A stretch of DNA of 64,000 bases from Planctomycetota bacterium (GTDB taxonomy: Bacteria > Planctomycetota > UBA1135 > GCA-002686595), in contig JAKVCD010000017.1 in assembly GCA_022446815.1 (NCBI GenBank), positions 84,907-148,906 of the forward strand, given 5' to 3'. The notes below the pieces were generated by a model. The model was given only the letters and a program-made list of their open reading frames with translations. It had not been told where the DNA came from and did not search any database. How positions within the stretch are numbered: position 1 is the first letter of the stretch; each line of letters starts with the position of its first letter. A program made the position numbers and the translations under genes. Below, one piece after another: positions 17,540 to 24,821 of this stretch.

Positions 17540-18427
17540 TCAGCGCAAGGCAGAGCGAGCGCGGTCGTAGAAGTGCTTACCGGTGTGTGCGCGCGCCAAG
17601 CCGTCCCAAGCTCCGAGGGAGCGCAGCCCTGCGGCAGCGGGAGAGTCATAGCCTGAGAGCGCCAGGGGTGCCCTCGCGCGCACGCTCCGCGGGACCTCAA
17701 GGTCTGCTGGCACCCAGCCAGCGAGCTCCAAGTCACGGCCTAAGAAGCGCTTTGAAACCTTAGAGAGGCGATCGTAAGCCTCTAACGCGACGCTGTAGTC
17801 CTCAGCACGATTGATCACGACCCCAGCCCGAATGCCTGGGTTGACCGTCTCAGCACGCTTGAAGACCGCGTAGGCGTCCGAGAGAGCGGTCACCTCAGGG
17901 TTGGTGACCAACAAGAAGGAGCTGGCCGCCGCGAGGTGCGCGATCACCGCGTAACCCAATCCAGCGCCGTGGTCGATGATGAGCAGGTCATGGCTCTCTT
18001 CGAGGGAGCGCAGCGCACCGAAGAGCTTGCCGAGCTCTCTGCGCGTGGGGTTCACCAAACGCGCTCGGCCAACACCCCCGGAGAGCACCTTTACCCCGGC
18101 AGGGCCCTCTAGGAGGGCCTGCTCAGGCTCAACCTCGCCGTCGAGGACAGAGCCGAGGTCGTGCTTGGGCGTCAACCCGAGCAAGAGGTGCGCGTTCGCG
18201 AGACCAGCGTCAAAGTCCACCAGGCAGACTCTCTCGCCAGCCGCTGCGCGCATGCAGGCCAAATTGGAGGCGATGACGCTCTTTCCGACGCCCCCCTTCC
18301 CGCTAGCTACACAAACGACACCCGCCTTTTGGAAGGTTTCGTGTTGAGGGCCTGAGAACGGCCAGCGCGAGCGAGGCGTTCGGCGAAGCTTTGTGAAGTC
18401 CCACATGGAAGATCGCGAAGCCATCAT
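17540..18427 (-). CDS. MinD/FlhG-like P-loop ATPase
   Basis: 295 aa. Deviant Walker A GKGGVGKS (about residues 43-50), switch I VDFDAGLANAHLLLGL and Walker B DLLIIDHGAGLG. VVINRAEDYSVALEAYDRL and LELAGWVPADLEVPRSVRARAPL match the FlhG/YlxH/MinD-like branch; the VDFDAGLANAHLLLG stretch is close to FlhG. FlhG-type proteins set flagellar number and site. No flagellar gene is in view, and the basic N-terminal tail (DFTKLRRTPRSRW) differs from the DQAxxLR motif of FlhG. First gene of a four-gene minus-strand operon. Called MinD-like; partner unknown. Confidence 0.85.
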   Translation of the reverse strand: MMASRSSMWDFTKLRRTPRSRWPFSGPQHETFQKAGVVCVASGKGGVGKSVIASNLACMRAAAGERVCLVDFDAGLANAHLLLGLTPKHDLGSVLDGEVEPEQALLEGPAGVKVLSGGVGRARLVNPTRRELGKLFGALRSLEESHDLLIIDHGAGLGYAVIAHLAAASSFLLVTNPEVTALSDAYAVFKRAETVNPGIRAGVVINRAEDYSVALEAYDRLSKVSKRFLGRDLELAGWVPADLEVPRSVRARAPLALSGYDSPAAAGLRSLGAWDGLARAHTGKHFYDRARSALR

Positions 18428-18497
18428 CCATCTCGCCCGCCCAGATTCAACGCTCTGTCAGGGCAAGTTCGTCACATCGTGGCGAGCTTAGATCTGC

Positions 18498-20024
18498 TCA
18501 GCTGAGTCGGATGGGGTCACCGATGCGGTGGACCTTCATCACGTTCGTCGTCTTCGCGATTCCCGGCGGGACCCCCGCGACGAAGACAATGAGCTCCCCG
18601 CTCTCTGCGTAGCCCCGCTCAATAAGCATCTTTGAGCCCTCTTGGAGCATGTCTTCGAGGCTCGACCAGCGGGCGACCGGAACCGGCCTCACGTTGGCCA
18701 GAGCTGTCATCCAGCGGACGGTCTTCAACAGGGGAGAGAGCCCGAAGATGCTTGCGTCCGGACGGTAGCGAGACATCAAGCGAGCGGTGTTCCCCGTCTC
18801 AGAGAAGCAGACGATCTTTTCGATCCCGAGGACGCCAGCGCATTGGACCGCAGCCATGGAGACAGCATCTGCCGTCTCGACCTCCGCTCCTGCGTGCTCC
18901 ACGTCGGGTAGGGACTGAAAGCGCTCGCTCTCTTCCACAGCGAGGGCGATGTTCCGCATCGTGCGGACAGCTTCGAGGGGGTTCTCACCGACCGCTGTCT
19001 CGGCAGAGAGCATGATCCCGTCGGTCCGATCCAAGATCGCGTTCGCGACGTCCGTTACCTCGGCCCGAGTCGGGCGGGTGGTCGTGATCATCGACTCAAG
19101 CATCTCGGTCGCTGTGATCGTAAAGCAGCCCGCTTTCAAAGCAGCCGCTAGGAGGTCCTTTTGAACGATCGGGAGGCGCTCGAGGTCCATTTCGACGCCT
19201 AGATCACCGCGCGCGATCATCAGTCCGTCAGCGTGCTCGAGGATGCTGTCGAGGTTCTCGACCGCGACTCGGCGCTCCACCTTGGCGATGATCAGCTGGT
19301 CAGGAGCGAGCGCGCGGATGCGGATCAAGTCGTCGCCGCTGCCGACGAAGCTCACCCCGAGGAAGTCTGCTCCGGCTTCCTTGGCGAACTCAATCCACTC
19401 ACGGTCCGCCGGAGTCGGCAGCTCATATTGAATGTCTGAGTCGGGCAGGTGTAGACCCTTACGAGTCGCGATCCGACCAGCCCTGCTGACGCGTGCTTTG
19501 AGCCCGTTCTCGACGTACTCCTCAACAATGAGCTCTGCAGCGCCGTCAGCGACGAGCACTCTGTCACCAGGCCGAACAGCGCTTAGAGCACCGCCGCAGT
19601 CGAGGTAAATCTCCCCTTCCCCTGCGAGCTCACCCCCGTCTCGAAGCACGTACTCTTCATCGAGCGCAAGCTCCAGAGAGTCGCCCTCGAAGGAACCCAG
19701 CCGCATCTTGGGGCCGGGCAAGTCGCAGAGGATCCCGACAGAGCTCTGCCGGGCCTTGGACTCTTTGCGCACGTTGTTGATCAGCTCGCGCAGGTCTTCG
19801 CGGTCGCCGTGGCTGAAGTTGATGCGAGCGATGCTCATCCCCTGCTCAATCAACTCGCCGATCTTGTCTGCGCTCGCTGGGCCAAGGGTCGCGACGATCT
19901 TCGTCCGCGGCCTCAGCTCTAGGCTGTTCTCCGGTCCCATATCAGTCACCTCCTCGTACACGCCATCTTTGACTGACTGTATGGTCGCATCTCCGCTATC
20001 TCTTTTTACTTCTACTGCCTTCAT
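18498..20024 (-). CDS. pyk: pyruvate kinase
   Basis: Phosphoenolpyruvate + ADP to pyruvate + ATP, last step of glycolysis. The family order is intact: TKIVATLGPAS and ARINFSHGDREDLRE (PEP/nucleotide site) near the N terminus, the B-domain insertion, the signature IIAKVERRVAVENLDSIL, then GLMIARGDLGVEM, TATEMLESMITTTRPTRAEVTDVANAILDRTDGIMLSAETAVG, and the allosteric C domain starting about residue 365. It is 508 aa, longer than most because of a roughly 30-residue N-terminal extension (MKAVEVKRDSGDATIQ...). It starts 20 bases after the end of the SelW-like selenoprotein gene and is very probably co-transcribed with it. Confidence 0.96.
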   Translation of the reverse strand: MKAVEVKRDSGDATIQSVKDGVYEEVTDMGPENSLELRPRTKIVATLGPASADKIGELIEQGMSIARINFSHGDREDLRELINNVRKESKARQSSVGILCDLPGPKMRLGSFEGDSLELALDEEYVLRDGGELAGEGEIYLDCGGALSAVRPGDRVLVADGAAELIVEEYVENGLKARVSRAGRIATRKGLHLPDSDIQYELPTPADREWIEFAKEAGADFLGVSFVGSGDDLIRIRALAPDQLIIAKVERRVAVENLDSILEHADGLMIARGDLGVEMDLERLPIVQKDLLAAALKAGCFTITATEMLESMITTTRPTRAEVTDVANAILDRTDGIMLSAETAVGENPLEAVRTMRNIALAVEESERFQSLPDVEHAGAEVETADAVSMAAVQCAGVLGIEKIVCFSETGNTARLMSRYRPDASIFGLSPLLKTVRWMTALANVRPVPVARWSSLEDMLQEGSKMLIERGYAESGELIVFVAGVPPGIAKTTNVMKVHRIGDPIRLS

Positions 20025-20044
20025 TGCGCGTCTCCTGCGAGCGC

Positions 20045-20266
20045 TCAGCTCACCATGAGCTTGGGGATCTCCTGATATGCAGGGAACCTCCCTGTGTCCT
20101 TCTTTGAGAAGACCAAGTCTCCATCGACCGTGACCTCGAAGACTCCTCCTGAACCCTCGATGAGTTCTACCTCGATCCCATCAAAGGCTCTCTTGAGCTC
20201 AGCGACCAGACCGGCCGCTTGAGGGTGATAGCTTCATTGCACGCAGAACTCGATCTGGACGTTCAT
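20045..20266 (-). CDS. selW: SelW/Rdx-family selenoprotein with in-frame UGA (CxxU)
   Basis: 73-codon gene whose eleventh codon is TGA (20234..20236). Read as selenocysteine it gives MNVQIEFCVQUSYHPQA, the CxxU redox motif of the SelW/SelT/SelH (Rdx) thioredoxin-like family. The remainder (GSGGVFEVTVDGDLVFSKK, then GRFPAYQEIPKL) is the family's diagnostic GGxFEVxxDGxLxxSKKxxGRFP pattern. The reading frame is otherwise open to a TGA stop at 20045. A hairpin 14 nt after the UGA fits a bacterial SECIS. The role is probably a small thiol/selenol reductase or glutathione-linked redox protein; bacterial substrates are unknown. It is followed by pyk with a 20-base gap. A conventional gene caller would miss it or cut it short. 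Confidence 0.9.
20201..20219 (-). promoter_or_regulatory. predicted bacterial SECIS hairpin of selW
   Basis: In the mRNA, AGCGGCCGGUCUGGUCGCU folds into a 7-bp stem (one G-U) with apical loop GGUCU. The stem begins 14 nt after the UGA and the loop 21 nt after it. A loop starting with G, within the 16-37 nt spacing expected for SelB-recognised bacterial SECIS elements, is what the established model requires. The hairpin lies inside the coding region, as bacterial SECIS do. Confidence 0.75.
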
Positions 20267-20418
20267 TCCTGCTCTCTAGGGCGTGTGGGGAGGGGGTAGG
20301 AGGTCTGAGATGCTCTCAGAGCCTGCCAAGACAATACGGTACACGTACATTCTGGGACGCCGCAGAGGCCTATTCCAGCCTCTCTAACAGGACTCATACG
20401 AAAGTCACTCCACAGAAG

Positions 20419-20441
20419 GAACCTAGAAGCCACCTAGGTTC
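20419..20441. promoter_or_regulatory. 8-bp inverted repeat in the selW-pyk / protease intergenic region
   Basis: GAACCTAG and CTAGGTTC are perfect complements around a 7-base spacer (AAGCCAC). The repeat sits in the 254-base gap between the divergent selW-pyk operon and the M36 protease gene, about 80 bases before the protease ATG. An AT-rich stretch follows (20444..20465), out of place in this GC-rich genome and a likely promoter region for the protease. The repeat could be an operator or an RNA hairpin in a leader; neither is proven. The rest of the gap holds nothing that I recognise. Confidence 0.4.
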
Positions 20442-20520
20442 GTCAATTACAGATAAATTAAACACGGTAGGTATGCCAACCGGCTTCAGGGCGAAACAAC
20501 TATACATTCCCTTAACGATT

Positions 20521-23517
20521 ATGATCCAGCATGCGACAGCACTCACACTGCTCCTCTCTGTAGCAGCAGCTCAGTCCTCCCCTGATCTCCCTGGGATCGA
20601 ATCTGCGCAATCACTCGAACTTTGGCGCGCTGACCACGGCAGGAGCTGGAAGACCATCACTAGCCGAGGCACAGGGCACCCTGATTTCCTCTTCGGAGGC
20701 AGCGCCAAAGCAGCGGCTACCCCCATCGACGACGAGGGCTTCGCAGCTGCGGCGCTCGACTTCATCGCGCGCACCGAGGGCATTCACGGGATGGAGACTG
20801 AGACGCTCGCCTTGGATCGAGCCCTCCTGCTGCCCTTCGGCCAGATCGGTTCGACCGACAAGATGACCGTTCGCTTCCACCAGTTCATCGGCGACCTCCC
20901 CGTTAAGGACGGCGCTGTCAACGTGCTGATGGACATGAGCGGGCAGCTGCTCTCTGTACAGTCATCTGGCCTCCCGAAGGTCAAGGGCTTCGACACGACC
21001 GCCACACTCTCCCCCGCAGGAGCCCTCAGCGCAGCTGAAGCAGCCTTCGAGGCTGAGTTTGGCCTGACCCCCACCAGCCTCACCATGCCGGAGCTCTACG
21101 TGGTGCAGCTTGAGGATGGAGAGCGCATCCGACCTGCCGTCGCTTACGAGGTGCAAGCCCTCTGGCAAGAGACAGACTTCGACCCTGAGGGAGAGATCTA
21201 CTGGATCGAAGCCAACACCGGCGCAGTAGTGAACCGTATGCCCGCTATCCACAACTTTGATGTGACAGGCACGGTCTACACCATGGCGACCCCCGGCACC
21301 GGACCTGACTCTGCAGGCAATCCCGAGGTTCAGCAGCCTGTCTCTTATGTGCTCGTTCAGAGCTCCGCTGGCAGCACTCTCACGGATGTAAACGGGAACT
21401 TCTCCATCTCCGGTACTGACGGCCCCCTAAACATCACGATCTCCTACGACGGCACCTTCTGCAGCGCGAACAACCAAGCTGGCTCTGACTACTCCTTCAC
21501 CGGGAGCGTCAGCGGTAACGGCAACAGCGTGCTCCTGAACCCCTCCTCGCAGACAAACGCTACGGCAGAGGCTAACGCCTATCAGAACGTGAACCTCATG
21601 AGGGAGTGGGTTCGCGCCATCATCCCTGGCGATAACACGGCTGACTTCGATGCCACCGCAAACTGCAACATCTCGTCGAACTGCAACGCCTACTTCGACG
21701 GCTCCTCGATCAACTTCTTCACCGCAGGTGGGGGCTGCGTCAACACAGCCTACTCTTCCGTGGTCGCCCACGAAGAGGGGCACTGGCTCAACGTGCGCTA
21801 CGGGACCGGAAACGGTAATGACGGCATGGGCGAGGGGAACGCTGACATCTTTGGCATGTACCTCTACGACGACCCCATCGTCGGACTGAACTTCTGTGGC
21901 AGCGGCTGCAACATCCGAAACGGCCTGAATGCCAACCAGTTCTGTGGTGACAGCAACCCCGGCTGCTACGGAGGCGTGCACGCTGACGGCCAGCCCTGGA
22001 TGGGCGCTGCTTGGAAGATCCGCAGGAACCTCAAATCCACGAACGGCAGCTCGGCGGGTTCACTGGCTGCAGACACCCTCTTCCTGGGCTGGATGAACGC
22101 CTACAACCAGACTCAAATCCGGTCGATCATCGAGACGCAGTGGCTCACCCTCGACGATAACGACGGCAACATCGACAACGGGACGCCCAACTACCAAGAC
22201 ATCGACGGTGGCTTCCGCGAGCAAGGCTTCCCGGGCTACGACCTCGACGTCATCGGGATCACTGGGGTCACTGAGCTCCCCAACACAGACAACGAGCTCC
22301 TGCCCTATGTCGTCGACGCGACGGTTCAGTCCTACGTGGGCTCTTCCATCACCTCTGCCACGATCCGTTATCGGGTGAATGGCGGACCGTGGGCCTCCGC
22401 GACGATGAGCCCCGCTGGCGGAGACCTCTACACCGGTAGCATCCCGCCCCAAGACTCGCCTACTGTGGTCGAGTACTACGTCCAGGCCTCGGACGCGGGA
22501 AACAACGGGGCGACCAGCCCTGAGAACGCTCCCACGAGCGTGTACTCGTTCGTGGTCGGTGTCATCCAAGAGGTCTTCGCGGACAACTTCGAGTCCAACC
22601 TCGGTTGGACCGTAGGCTCAACCGGTGACTCAGCTACGACCGGCGTCTGGGTGCTCGGAGCTCCGATCGGGACGGATGCGCAGCCTAACCAGGACCACAC
22701 GACCGTAGGCCAAGAGTGCTACTTCACTGGCCAAGGCTCGGTCGGCGGCAGCGTTGGTGAGAACGACGTAGACGGCGGAGTCACCAGCCTCGTCTCGCCG
22801 ACGATGGACCTCTCCGACTACCCGATCGCGACCGTGAGCTTCTGGCTCTGGTACTCAAACAACGCAGGCGCATCGCCGAACGAGGACATCTTCCAGGTCC
22901 AGATCTCTGCCAATAACGGCAGCTCCTGGACCGACGCGCTAACGATCGGCCCCTCGGGCGACAACACGGAAGGAGGCTGGTACCGCTACGAGCTCGCCAT
23001 CCATCAGTTTGTGACGCCGACAGCTCAGGTGCAGCTCCGCTTCCAGGCCAGCGATCTCGGCAGCGGCTCCATCGTCGAAGCCGCCGTCGACGACCTCGTC
23101 CTCATCGGGATCGGAGCCCTTGACGGTTGCGCCGAGCCGACTAACTACGGCCAGGGCAAGGTCTCGAGCGCTGGAGCAGCGCCCATCATCAGCTCCTTCG
23201 GCACGCCCAGCGCGACCACGAACGACTTCGTCGTCAATGTGGACCTCGGCGTCTCGAACCAGCCTGCGATCCTCTTCTATGGCCCTGGCTCTGATGACGC
23301 GCCGTTCTTCGGAGGCACTCGCCTCGTGAGCCCGCCCATCTCTCGGGCCGGCGTGAGGGTCCTAGACGTCTTCGGCTCTGCCAACTGGGACTACCCGGTC
23401 GGTCCGGCGGACATCTCTGTCACCCGCTACTTCCAGGTCTGGATGAGGGACCCGGCGAACACGGACGGGACAGGCGTCGGGATGTCTAACGGACTCCTCG
23501 TCATCTTCTGCGAATAG
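20521..23517 (+). CDS. secreted M36 (fungalysin)-family metalloprotease
   Basis: 998 aa from the ATG at 20521, which begins directly with a signal peptide (MIQHATALTLLLSVAAAQ); an ATG 48 bases upstream adds a less plausible tail. An FTP/PepSY-type propeptide spans about residues 80-240 (VRFHQFIGDLPVKDGAVNVLMD). A carboxypeptidase-regulatory-like beta insert follows (VTGTVYTMATPG...LTDVNGNFSISG). The catalytic domain has the zinc motif VVAHEEGHWLN (HExxH) and the third-ligand segment MGEGNADIFGMYLYDDP. Downstream are Ig/MAM-like beta regions. The last 110 residues, after GCAEPTNYGQGKVSSAG, are a Gly/Ser/Pro-rich beta domain of the kind repeated at the end of planctomycete exoproteins. Role: extracellular protein degradation. 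A strong terminator follows. Confidence 0.88.
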   Translation: MIQHATALTLLLSVAAAQSSPDLPGIESAQSLELWRADHGRSWKTITSRGTGHPDFLFGGSAKAAATPIDDEGFAAAALDFIARTEGIHGMETETLALDRALLLPFGQIGSTDKMTVRFHQFIGDLPVKDGAVNVLMDMSGQLLSVQSSGLPKVKGFDTTATLSPAGALSAAEAAFEAEFGLTPTSLTMPELYVVQLEDGERIRPAVAYEVQALWQETDFDPEGEIYWIEANTGAVVNRMPAIHNFDVTGTVYTMATPGTGPDSAGNPEVQQPVSYVLVQSSAGSTLTDVNGNFSISGTDGPLNITISYDGTFCSANNQAGSDYSFTGSVSGNGNSVLLNPSSQTNATAEANAYQNVNLMREWVRAIIPGDNTADFDATANCNISSNCNAYFDGSSINFFTAGGGCVNTAYSSVVAHEEGHWLNVRYGTGNGNDGMGEGNADIFGMYLYDDPIVGLNFCGSGCNIRNGLNANQFCGDSNPGCYGGVHADGQPWMGAAWKIRRNLKSTNGSSAGSLAADTLFLGWMNAYNQTQIRSIIETQWLTLDDNDGNIDNGTPNYQDIDGGFREQGFPGYDLDVIGITGVTELPNTDNELLPYVVDATVQSYVGSSITSATIRYRVNGGPWASATMSPAGGDLYTGSIPPQDSPTVVEYYVQASDAGNNGATSPENAPTSVYSFVVGVIQEVFADNFESNLGWTVGSTGDSATTGVWVLGAPIGTDAQPNQDHTTVGQECYFTGQGSVGGSVGENDVDGGVTSLVSPTMDLSDYPIATVSFWLWYSNNAGASPNEDIFQVQISANNGSSWTDALTIGPSGDNTEGGWYRYELAIHQFVTPTAQVQLRFQASDLGSGSIVEAAVDDLVLIGIGALDGCAEPTNYGQGKVSSAGAAPIISSFGTPSATTNDFVVNVDLGVSNQPAILFYGPGSDDAPFFGGTRLVSPPISRAGVRVLDVFGSANWDYPVGPADISVTRYFQVWMRDPANTDGTGVGMSNGLLVIFCE

Positions 23518-23542
23518 TCGCAGAGCGATACACACACACTTT

Positions 23543-23574
23543 AGAGGCCGGCAGGGAAATCCCTGCCGGCCTCT
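23543..23574 (+). terminator. Rho-independent terminator after the M36 protease
   Basis: A perfect 14-bp stem (AGAGGCCGGCAGGG pairing with its complement) around a 4-base loop AAAT, followed by TTTCGT, 25 bases after the protease stop. It should end the protease transcript, so the gene at 23745 needs its own promoter within the 170 bases that follow. I see no other feature in that stretch. Confidence 0.85.
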
Positions 23575-23744
23575 TTCGTATCCCGAAGGGTCAACTGGAG
23601 GGGTCCCCCTCCATACATTCCTGCGCGCTATCCGTCCTCATCACTAGCCGAACCGAGGTCCAACGCGGATAATCACGCAGTCCGAGAAGAGCTCAGTAGC
23701 CCTAAACAGGCTCGCCCCAAAAAAGACGAATCCACAGCATCCAA

Positions 23745-24821
23745 ATGAAGCGCACCCTCTCCCTCGCAGCCCTCGCCATCCTCGCCTCTCCCCTCCTGAT
23801 CTCTTGGGAGCGCCGCGGGACGGAGATCTCTTTCGCCGTAAAGTCTGGCTCGACGCTCACGAAGTCCTTCGAGTTCGAAACCGAGATGACCCTCGATAAC
23901 TTCGACATGACCATGAACGGTCAGGAGCCCCCGATGATGCCTGGGATGGATATGACCGTCCTGACCACCATCAACATCGAGGTTGAGGACACCTACTCGA
24001 AGGTTGAGGATGGACGCCCCACGATGCTCACCCGCTCTTTCGAGGCCCTCACGGGCAGCTCCGACATAACGATGGAGCTCGACATCATGGGCGAGGTCCA
24101 GAACCAAGACATGTCGATGGCGAGCAGCAGCGTCCTCGAAGGAGAGACGGTCGAGTTCGTCTGGAGCAAAGAAGAAGAGGCTCATGAGCCGGTCTTACCC
24201 GACGGCTCTTCACTTGAAGAGGAAGACGTCGATGGCCTCGTTGAGGACATGGACTTCCGCTCCCTCTTGCCCGATGATGAGGTGGATGAGGGCGACGAGT
24301 GGGACGTCCCGCTCGAGTCTCTGCACCTGATCCTCGCGCCTGGCGGCGACACCAAGCTCATCCCCGAGGAGATGGAGGAGGCCGGCGGCCTTGGAGGCGG
24401 AGGCGAAATGGGCTCGGTGAACGACTACTTCAACGAGGACGTGGAGGGTGAGTTCACCGCGACCTTCGCTGGGATGCGCAAGATCGAAGACGCTGAGTAC
24501 GCCGTCATCAAGTTCAGCTTCGAGCTCACGAACGCCGTCGATCTAACGGATCAGATCCGTGAGTCCATGGAAGACAGCGACCTCCCTGAGGGGGTCGGCG
24601 AGATGGAGATCGAGCACACCGACATCGAGATCGCATACGAGGGAGAGGGTGAACTCACCTGGGACCTCGACGCTGGCCACTTCCACACCTTTGAGGCCTC
24701 CGGTGAGTTCGAGCTCCTCATGGAACAAGGGATGATCATGAACGCCATGGGCCAAGAGATGTCTTTGGAGCAGACCATGGAGCTCTCCGGCTCACTCGCC
24801 TTCGACGTGAGCGCAGAGTGA
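23745..24821 (+). CDS. acidic secreted protein of unknown function
   Basis: 358 aa with a signal peptide (MKRTLSLAALAILASPLLISW). The mature part is extremely acidic and Met-rich, with many Glu/Asp clusters (EEEDVDGLVEDMDFRSLLPDDEVDEGDEWDV) and beta-strand-like repeats such as EGEFTATFAGMRKIEDAEYAVIKFSFEL. The mid-protein phrase VDEGDEWDVPLESL is the kind found in DUF6263-like or lipoprotein-type planctomycete proteins, but I cannot name the family. Its TGA overlaps the GTG of the next gene (GTGA), so the two are translationally coupled. The acidity would suit metal or calcium binding outside the cell; this is inference only. Confidence 0.7.
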   Translation: MKRTLSLAALAILASPLLISWERRGTEISFAVKSGSTLTKSFEFETEMTLDNFDMTMNGQEPPMMPGMDMTVLTTINIEVEDTYSKVEDGRPTMLTRSFEALTGSSDITMELDIMGEVQNQDMSMASSSVLEGETVEFVWSKEEEAHEPVLPDGSSLEEEDVDGLVEDMDFRSLLPDDEVDEGDEWDVPLESLHLILAPGGDTKLIPEEMEEAGGLGGGGEMGSVNDYFNEDVEGEFTATFAGMRKIEDAEYAVIKFSFELTNAVDLTDQIRESMEDSDLPEGVGEMEIEHTDIEIAYEGEGELTWDLDAGHFHTFEASGEFELLMEQGMIMNAMGQEMSLEQTMELSGSLAFDVSAE

